Position numbers and translations under genes: made by a program. Under the pieces are notes generated by a model. The model made no database searches and was not told the origin of the DNA. It was given only the letters and a program-made list of their open reading frames with translations. Positions 58,459 to 64,000 of a DNA stretch of 64,000 nt are shown one piece after another. The stretch's first letter is position 1. Each line of letters starts with the position of its first letter. Origin of the DNA: Streptomyces sp. NBC_01262 (GTDB taxonomy: Bacteria > Actinomycetota > Actinomycetes > Streptomycetales > Streptomycetaceae); contig NZ_CP108462.1 in assembly GCF_036226365.1 (NCBI RefSeq), positions 8,662,001-8,726,000 on the forward strand, written 5' to 3'.

Positions 58459-60999
58459 GTGACGCGAACCGTCACGGCGGCGGCAACCGACGCCCGGGGC
58501 AGCGAACGGCCCGGCAGGCTGAAGGTCTTCCTCGGAGCGGCGCCCGGGGTCGGCAAGACCTACCGGATGCTGGACGAGGGCCGCCGCAGAGCCGCACGCG
58601 GGACCGATGTCGTGGTGGCGTTCGCCGAATGCCACAAACGGCCGAACACCGAGGCGATGCTCGACGGCCTGGAGATGATCCCCCGGACCGAACGCGAGTA
58701 CCGGGGCACGGTCTTCCCCGAGATGGACCTCGACGCGGTCCTCGCCCGTGCCCCGCAGGTGGCCCTCGTCGACGAACTGCCCCACACCAACATCCCCGGC
58801 GGACGCAACGCCAAGCGCTGGGAGGACATCGGCGAACTGCTGAGCGCGGGCATCGACGTCGTCACCACCGTCAACATCCAGCACCTCGAATCGCTCAACG
58901 ACGTCGTCCGGAAGATCACAGGCGTCCCGCAGCGCGAGACCGTCCCCGACGAGATCGTGCGCCGCGCCGATCAGATCGAGCTGGTCGATCTGCCCGCCGA
59001 GGCACTGCGCCGCCGCATGGCACACGGCAATGTCTACGCCCCGGAGAAGGTCGACGCGGCGCTCTCCCACTACTTCCGGGTCGGCAACCTCACCGCGCTG
59101 CGCGAACTCGCCCTCCTCTGGGTCGCCGGACGCGTGGACGAGGCACTGCAGCGCTACCGCTCCGAGCACCGTATCGGCGGCGTGTGGGAGACGCGCGAAC
59201 GGGTCGTGGTGGCCCTGACCGGCGGCCCGGAGGGCGACACGCTGATCCGCCGGGCCGCCAGGATCGCCGACCGCTCCGCCGGCGGAGACCTGCTGGCCGT
59301 CCACATCGCCCGCAGCGACGGACTCGCCGACGCCTCCCCCGGAGCCCTGGCCAGACAGCGCGAACTCATCGAGAGCCTCGGCGGCAGCTACCACTCCGTC
59401 GTCGGCGACCACATCCCCACCGCCCTGCTGGACTTCGCCCGCGCCGAGAACGCCACCCAGCTCGTCATGGGCACCAGCCGCCGCGGCCAGCTGATGCGCT
59501 TCCTCACCGGACCAGGCACCGGCGAGATCACCACCGAACTCTCCGGCGACATCGACGTCCACCGGGTCACCCACGAACGCTCCGGGCGCGGCCGTCTGCT
59601 GCCCACCACCGCCAGCGCCCTGCCGCGCACCCGCCGGGTGGCGGGCCCCGTGGCCGGTTTCGTACTGCCCGTGCTGCTCACCACAGTCCTGGCCAACACC
59701 CGTGGCCACCTCAACCTCACCAGCGAGGCCCTGCTCTTCCTCCTCACCGTCGTCGGCGTCGCCTGCATCGGCGGCGTGGTCTCCGCGCTGCTCGCCTCGG
59801 TCACCGCCTCCCTCCTCCTCAACTGGTACTTCATCCCACCCATCGGCCGGTTCACCATCGGCGAGGCCAACAACGCCCTCGCCCTGGCGATCTTCGCGGT
59901 GGTCGCTGTCACCGTCGCCGCCATCGTGGACCGCTCCCTACGGCTGTCCCGGCGTGCCGCCAACGCCACCGCCGAGGCGGAGACCCTGTCCTCGCTCGCG
60001 GGCAGCATCCTGCGCGGCGACCAAGCGGTGCCCGCGCTGCTGGAACGCACCAGGGAGACCTTCGGCCTGGAGTCCGCCGAACTGGTCGACCAGGACACAG
60101 GGATGCCGCCCGGGAGCGACGGGACCGCCGTGGTGAAGGTCCCGGTCGGCCACGACAACCTGCTGGTCCTGCGGGGCCGCACCCTGGCCGCGTCCGAACG
60201 CCGCGTGCTCACCGCCTTCGCCGCCCACGTCTCGGCCGCCCTGGAGCGTGCCCGCCTCGCCGAGGCCGCCGCCGAGGTCGAGCCGGTCAAGGCCGCCGAC
60301 CGGATGCGCACCGCCCTGCTCGCCGCCGTCAGCCACGACCTGCGCACCCCGCTGGCCAGCACCTGGGCCGCCGTCAGCAGTTTGCGCAGCACCGATGTCG
60401 AGTTCTCCGACGAGGACCGCGACGAACTCCTCGCCACCGCCGAGGAATCACTCGACAAGCTCAACCGGCTGGTCGACAACCTCCTCGACATGAGCCGCCT
60501 CCAGGCCGGCGCCCTCACTCTGCACCTCCAGCCGACCCCGCTCGCCGACGTACTCGCCCAGGTTCTGGACACCCTGCCCGAAACCCCGGTGCCCGTTGTT
60601 CCCGGAGCACTTGACGGGGCGGCCGTCGTCCTCGCCGACCCGCCACTGCTGGAACGGGTCGTCGCCAATCTGGTCGCCAACGCCGTACGGCACACCCCCG
60701 ACGGCATGCAGGTCAGGTTGAGCGCCAGCGCCCACGCCGACCGTATCGAGCTCCGCGTCGTCGACCGGGGCCCCGGGCTGCCGGCCGAGGACCGGGACCG
60801 GGTCTTCGAACCCTTCCAACGCCTCGGCGACACCGACAACACCACCGGCCTCGGCCTCGGCCTGGCCCTTTCCCGCGGCCTCACCGAGGCCATGGGCGGC
60901 ACCCTCACCCCCGAGGACACCCCCGGCGGCGGCCTCACCATGGTCCTGTCCCTGTCCGCCGTAGCTGTCGAAGCCCCCGAGGAGGCGGCACGGACATGA
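58459..60999 (+). CDS. kdpD: Sensor histidine kinase KdpD of the kdp operon
   Basis: This 846-residue protein from GTG 58459 has AAGGAGG 7 bases upstream. It has the KdpD sensor domain with GAAPGVGKT, the USP-like domain, four membrane helices, a GAF-like part, the HisKA box (AAVSHDLRTPL, His at about 626) and the ATPase domain ending in EDTPGGGLTMVLSLS. It responds to low K+ and phosphorylates KdpE, whose ATG overlaps its stop by 4 bases. It is closely similar to the orphan KdpD 13 kb away. An upstream GTG at 58432 is less likely. Confidence 0.96.
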   Translation: MTRTVTAAATDARGSERPGRLKVFLGAAPGVGKTYRMLDEGRRRAARGTDVVVAFAECHKRPNTEAMLDGLEMIPRTEREYRGTVFPEMDLDAVLARAPQVALVDELPHTNIPGGRNAKRWEDIGELLSAGIDVVTTVNIQHLESLNDVVRKITGVPQRETVPDEIVRRADQIELVDLPAEALRRRMAHGNVYAPEKVDAALSHYFRVGNLTALRELALLWVAGRVDEALQRYRSEHRIGGVWETRERVVVALTGGPEGDTLIRRAARIADRSAGGDLLAVHIARSDGLADASPGALARQRELIESLGGSYHSVVGDHIPTALLDFARAENATQLVMGTSRRGQLMRFLTGPGTGEITTELSGDIDVHRVTHERSGRGRLLPTTASALPRTRRVAGPVAGFVLPVLLTTVLANTRGHLNLTSEALLFLLTVVGVACIGGVVSALLASVTASLLLNWYFIPPIGRFTIGEANNALALAIFAVVAVTVAAIVDRSLRLSRRAANATAEAETLSSLAGSILRGDQAVPALLERTRETFGLESAELVDQDTGMPPGSDGTAVVKVPVGHDNLLVLRGRTLAASERRVLTAFAAHVSAALERARLAEAAAEVEPVKAADRMRTALLAAVSHDLRTPLASTWAAVSSLRSTDVEFSDEDRDELLATAEESLDKLNRLVDNLLDMSRLQAGALTLHLQPTPLADVLAQVLDTLPETPVPVVPGALDGAAVVLADPPLLERVVANLVANAVRHTPDGMQVRLSASAHADRIELRVVDRGPGLPAEDRDRVFEPFQRLGDTDNTTGLGLGLALSRGLTEAMGGTLTPEDTPGGGLTMVLSLSAVAVEAPEEAART

Positions 61000-61679
61000 G
61001 CCGCATCCTGATCGTCGACGACGAACCGCAGATGACGCGGGCCCTCAGCATCAACCTCAAGGCCCGTCACTACGACGTCGCCACCGCCCCCGACGGCGCC
61101 ACCGCCCTCCAACTGGCCTCCCGCAACCCGCCCGACGCCGTCATCCTCGACCTCGGCCTGCCCGACCTGCCCGGCATCGACGTCATCCACGGCCTGAGGG
61201 TCTGGACCTCCCTCCCGATCATCGTGGTCTCCGGCCGAACGAACCTCGCCGACAAGGTCGCCGCCCTCGATGCCGGAGCCGACGACTACCTCACCAAGCC
61301 GTTCCAGATGGAGGAGTTCCTGGCCCGGCTCAGGGCTGTGCTGCGCCGTCCTCCTGTCCTTGACGAACCGGGAACTGTGAACATCGCGCGCTGGCGGGTC
61401 GACCTCGCCGCCTACACCGCCGTCCCCCGGTCGGGAAAGGGCCGGCCGCTGCACCTCACCCCCACCGAATGGCGCCTCATCACCCCACTGCTGCGCAACC
61501 CCGGCCGCCTGGTGACCGGCCGCCAGCTCCTCCGCGCCGTATGGGGCCCCGGGCACGAGCACAGCACCAACTACCTGCGCGTCTACATCGCCACGCTGCG
61601 CCGCAAGTTCGAACCGGACCCTCCGCGCCCCCGCCATCTGATCACCGAACCCGGAATCGGCTACCGCTTCGAGCCGTGA
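60996..61679 (+). CDS. kdpE: Response regulator KdpE (OmpR/PhoB family)
   Basis: This 227-residue protein has a receiver domain with Asp8/Asp9, the phosphorylated Asp52 (AVILDLGLPD) and the conserved KPF lysine, then an OmpR-type winged helix (LHLTPTEWRLI, and YLRVYIATLRRKFE). Proteins of this fold bind tandem direct repeats of about 11 bases as head-to-tail dimers. That is the layout of the seven 48-bp boxes in this window, so it is the first candidate for their binding protein. It overlaps kdpD by 4 bases. Confidence 0.96.
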   Translation: MSRILIVDDEPQMTRALSINLKARHYDVATAPDGATALQLASRNPPDAVILDLGLPDLPGIDVIHGLRVWTSLPIIVVSGRTNLADKVAALDAGADDYLTKPFQMEEFLARLRAVLRRPPVLDEPGTVNIARWRVDLAAYTAVPRSGKGRPLHLTPTEWRLITPLLRNPGRLVTGRQLLRAVWGPGHEHSTNYLRVYIATLRRKFEPDPPRPRHLITEPGIGYRFEP

Positions 61680-61688
61680 GCCCGGTCT

Positions 61689-61736
61689 TGACGGCTTCCT
61701 GATGCCGGGCCCGGAACCCTTGTCGCGTCCTTGACG
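61689..61736 (-). promoter_or_regulatory. KdpE-type tandem box H
   Basis: On the minus strand the half-sites are CGTCA, CGACA, CATCA and CGTCA, spaced 11, 21 and 11 bases. A further CGTCA (61742-61746) lies 10 bases outside. The box is between kdpE and the KimA-like gene, 69 bases before that gene but in reverse orientation to it. Confidence 0.7.
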
Positions 61737-61804
61737 CTCCGTGACGACGGGGCCGGTCACACTGACGGAGCAGCCCACGCACCCCCTGTTCAGCGAGGTT
61801 CTCC

Positions 61805-63622
61805 ATGACGTTCGGCCTGGCTCGCCGCGAAGTGCGGCCGAAAGTTCCGCTGCGTCCCGGCGAGGGCGAGAGACACCACCTGACCAGCATCGAGGGGCTC
61901 GCCGCGCTGTCCCTGGACGCGCTCAGCTCGGTCGCGTACGGCCCCGAATCGATCGTCCTCGTCCTGGTGGCCGCCGGCACCGGAGCGCTCACCGCAACGC
62001 TGCCGATCACCCTGGTCATCACCGCCCTGCTCGTGGTGCTGGTCATCTCCTACGGCCAGGTGATCGCCGTACACCCCGACGGCGGCGGCGCCTACGCGGT
62101 GGCCAAGAAGGACCTCGGGCCACGCAGCAGCCTGCTCGCGGCGGCGAGCCTGGTCGTCGACTACGTCCTGACCGTCGCCGTCAGCCTGGCCGCCGGCGCG
62201 GCCGCCCTCGCCTCGGCCTTCCCGGCCCTCGGGTCGCATCTGCTTGCCGTCTGTCTGGGCGGGCTCGCGCTGCTCACCGCAGTGAACCTGCGGGGCATCA
62301 CCGAGAGCGCCCGGGTGCTCATGCTCCCGACCGTGCTGTTTATCGTCAGCATCCTCGGGATCATCGTGATCGGGCTGCTGCGCGCCCACCCCGCGGCCGT
62401 CGTCGGCACCGCCCAACCCGTGCACGCCACCGAGGCGCTGGGCGTCCTGCTGATACTCAAGGCGTTCTCGGCGGGCTGCTCCGCCCTCACCGGCGTCGAG
62501 GCCATCGCCAACGGCGTGCCGACCTTCCGCGAACCGCGCGTCAAGCGGGCCCAGCGCACCGAGCTGATGCTGGGCGCACTGCTCGGCCTGATGCTGGTCG
62601 GCCTCGCGGTCCTGATCCGCCGAGACCATGTCGCCCCGCGCGGCGGCGTCACCGTCCTGGCCCAGCTCACCGCCGGATCGTACGGAACCGGCTGGGCCTT
62701 CTACGCCACCAACATCGTCGTCACCCTCGTCCTGCTCTTCGCCGCCAACACCAGCTTCGGCGGCCTCCCCGTCCTGATGAGCCTGCTGGCCCGCGACCAC
62801 CGTCTGCCCCACGTGTTCGGACTGCGCGCGGAACGACCGGTGTACCGCTACGGCGTGGTCGCCCTGGCCCTGCTGTCCGCCGTGCTGCTCATCGCCGTCG
62901 AGGCCGACACGCAGAAGCTGATCCCGCTGTTCGCCATCGGTGTCTTCATCGGCTTCAGCATCAGCCAGATCGGCCTCGTCCGGCACTGGGCGACCCAGCG
63001 CCCGCCCGGCTGGCTGCGCCGCGCGGTCGTCAACGGCATCGGCGCCCTGCTGACCACCCTGGCCGGCCTGATCCTGCTCACCACCAAGTTCCTCGAAGGC
63101 GCCTGGGTGGTCGTCGTCGCCGTGCCGCTGATGATGCTGCTCTTCGCCCGCATCCAGCGCTACTACGCCGCCGTCGGCGCCGAACTCGGCCTCGGCCAGA
63201 TCCCGCCCCCGCCACAGCGCGGCACCGCCAGCCTGGTCATCGTCCCCATCGGCGAGGTCAGCAAGCTCGCCCAGCACGCCCTCACCGCCGCCCTCGCCCT
63301 CGGCGACGAGGTCGTCGCCGTCGCCGTCCACGCCGACCCCGACAAGGCCCGCATTTTGCGGGAGACCTGGGACCGCTGGAACCCCGGTGTGCGCCTGGAC
63401 ATCATCGACAGCCCGCACCGCTCCCTGGTGGAACCCGTCGTCGAGTACGTCCAGCAGGCGGCTTCCGGCGGCCGGCAGATCGCCGTCCTCATCCCCGAGG
63501 TCGAGCCCAAGCACCGCCGCTACGAGATCCTCCAGAACCAGCGCGGCATCCTCCTGGCCACCGTCCTGCGCGCCCGCACCGACGTCGCCGTCTGCATGCT
63601 GCCGTACCGGCTCAAGCTCTGA
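61805..63622 (+). CDS. KimA-like APC-superfamily potassium transporter
   Basis: This 605-residue protein has about 12 membrane helices and a cytoplasmic C-terminal domain from about residue 470 with a USP-like fold (VIVPIGEVSKLAQHAL). The opening TSIEGLAALSLDALSSVAYG closely resembles Bacillus subtilis KimA (YdaO), a proton-coupled high-affinity K+ importer. DGGGAYAVAKKDLG and the NTSFGGLP loop are also typical of that family. Its place 125 bases after kdpE and behind box H supports K+ uptake. An amino-acid permease role cannot be excluded from sequence alone. Confidence 0.8.
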   Translation: MTFGLARREVRPKVPLRPGEGERHHLTSIEGLAALSLDALSSVAYGPESIVLVLVAAGTGALTATLPITLVITALLVVLVISYGQVIAVHPDGGGAYAVAKKDLGPRSSLLAAASLVVDYVLTVAVSLAAGAAALASAFPALGSHLLAVCLGGLALLTAVNLRGITESARVLMLPTVLFIVSILGIIVIGLLRAHPAAVVGTAQPVHATEALGVLLILKAFSAGCSALTGVEAIANGVPTFREPRVKRAQRTELMLGALLGLMLVGLAVLIRRDHVAPRGGVTVLAQLTAGSYGTGWAFYATNIVVTLVLLFAANTSFGGLPVLMSLLARDHRLPHVFGLRAERPVYRYGVVALALLSAVLLIAVEADTQKLIPLFAIGVFIGFSISQIGLVRHWATQRPPGWLRRAVVNGIGALLTTLAGLILLTTKFLEGAWVVVVAVPLMMLLFARIQRYYAAVGAELGLGQIPPPPQRGTASLVIVPIGEVSKLAQHALTAALALGDEVVAVAVHADPDKARILRETWDRWNPGVRLDIIDSPHRSLVEPVVEYVQQAASGGRQIAVLIPEVEPKHRRYEILQNQRGILLATVLRARTDVAVCMLPYRLKL

Positions 63623-63776
63623 GGCCCCAGGTGCCGTGGTCGCCGGCCCCATGTGGCATCACCATGCGACAACTTGGCTCCGCAGCCCTGATTACCTCTG
63701 ACCTGCAATGACGAAATCGTCTGTCACCCCGTAACCCCATTCCAGCGCCACGTATTGCGCCTTCATGCTTGCCAGT

Positions 63777-63804
63777 GGCGCCATAGTGGTGCCACTATTG
63801 CGCC
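63777..63804. promoter_or_regulatory. 28-bp near-perfect palindrome abutting the HicB-type gene start
   Basis: Arms GGCGCCATAGTGG (63777-63789) and CCACTATTGCGCC (63792-63804) match at 12 of 13 positions around a TG centre. The start codon is the next base. A further copy of TATTGCGCC lies at 63753-63761. The layout suggests an autoregulatory operator over the promoter. Confidence 0.6.
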
Positions 63805-64000
63805 ATGGACCTCACGCCGTACGTCGAAACACTCCGCAGGGAACTGGCGGTGGCCGCCGAAGCCGGGGGCGAGGAAGCCCGCGAGCTCGCCGAGCGGCTG
63901 ACCGCGCCGCTGGAGTCGGCCACTCGCCTGACCCTGCTCAATGTGCTGTCCGCCGCCATGGACGAGATCACCCGTGAACTTGCCCCCGGCTCGGTCGACG
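63805..64000 (+). CDS. HicB-type antitoxin family protein (3' partial)
   Basis: The first 65 residues are visible: MDLTPYVETLRRELAVAAEA, then LAERLTAPLESATRLTLLNVLS. As I recall, this start is shared by Streptomyces proteins annotated as HicB-family antitoxins, which end in a ribbon-helix-helix DNA-binding motif outside the window. The toxin gene, if any, is also outside. The palindrome directly before the ATG fits autoregulation. Confidence 0.55.
   Translation, partial: MDLTPYVETLRRELAVAAEAGGEEARELAERLTAPLESATRLTLLNVLSAAMDEITRELAPGSVD

Noticed and set aside
61740..61805. c-di-AMP (ydaO-type) riboswitch before the KimA-like gene
   Set aside because: The gap between kdpE and the gene is only 125 bases and is largely filled by box H; the conserved riboswitch core was not recognised.
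1..64000. tRNA, rRNA, CRISPR array or complete insertion sequence
   Set aside because: On reading both strands I saw no cloverleaf with CCA-type ends, no rRNA motifs, no regularly spaced repeat-spacer array, and only one degraded transposase fragment. A dedicated search was not possible.

Overview
The window is actinobacterial chromosome, almost certainly Streptomyces. Coding DNA is very GC-rich with strong third-position bias. GTG and TTG starts are common, genes overlap by 1-4 bases, and several promoters look leaderless, with a TAnnnT box just ahead of the ATG. The families present are typical of the genus: DUF397 with a DUF5753 regulator, a SpoIIE-type phosphatase, a beta-helix/AAA protein, SAV_915, Rv1733c and DUF6643. 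I found no rRNA, tRNA or CRISPR array.

Layout. 0-4.0 kb: the 3' end of an RHS polymorphic-toxin gene with an LHH nuclease tip, its SUKH immunity gene, a decayed SUKH remnant and a second SUKH gene, all of lower GC than the rest. 4.1-14.8 kb: a lipoprotein, a membrane protein, the DUF397/Scr1-like pair, a SRPBCC protein, a DeoR regulator, a membrane hydrolase, the beta-helix/AAA protein, and Rv1733c and DUF6643 proteins. 15.1-31.7 kb: two glycosyltransferases, a racemase, a LacI regulator with alpha-xylosidase YicI, an O-antigen-ligase-like protein, a Nudix hydrolase, an RlmG-like methyltransferase, the SpoIIE phosphatase, the dihydroxyacetone kinase operon (dhaKLM) and a PAP2 protein. 31.8-39.4 kb: a solute-binding protein, an acyltransferase, a saccharopine-dehydrogenase-like protein, a DinB protein, phosphoglucomutase, an acyl-CoA dehydrogenase and a wrecked IS1380 transposase.

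40.9-63.6 kb is the most interesting part, a potassium and osmotic homeostasis island. It holds kdpFABC-kdpD-kdpE, a second full kdpD, a shrunken kdpD that keeps only the first residues and part of the ATPase end, a free DUF4118 sensor module, a sensor-like membrane protein without an output domain, a CPA1 Na+/H+ antiporter, a universal stress protein, a KimA-like K+ transporter and a SAV_915-lysA operon. Seven intergenic regions of this island carry the same 48-bp array: four CGTCA-like half-sites spaced 11, 21 and 11 bases apart. This is the layout expected for two tandem dimers of an OmpR/PhoB-type regulator, and KdpE is the obvious candidate. The island therefore reads as one regulon.

The window ends inside a HicB-type antitoxin gene whose start codon directly follows a 28-bp near-perfect palindrome.
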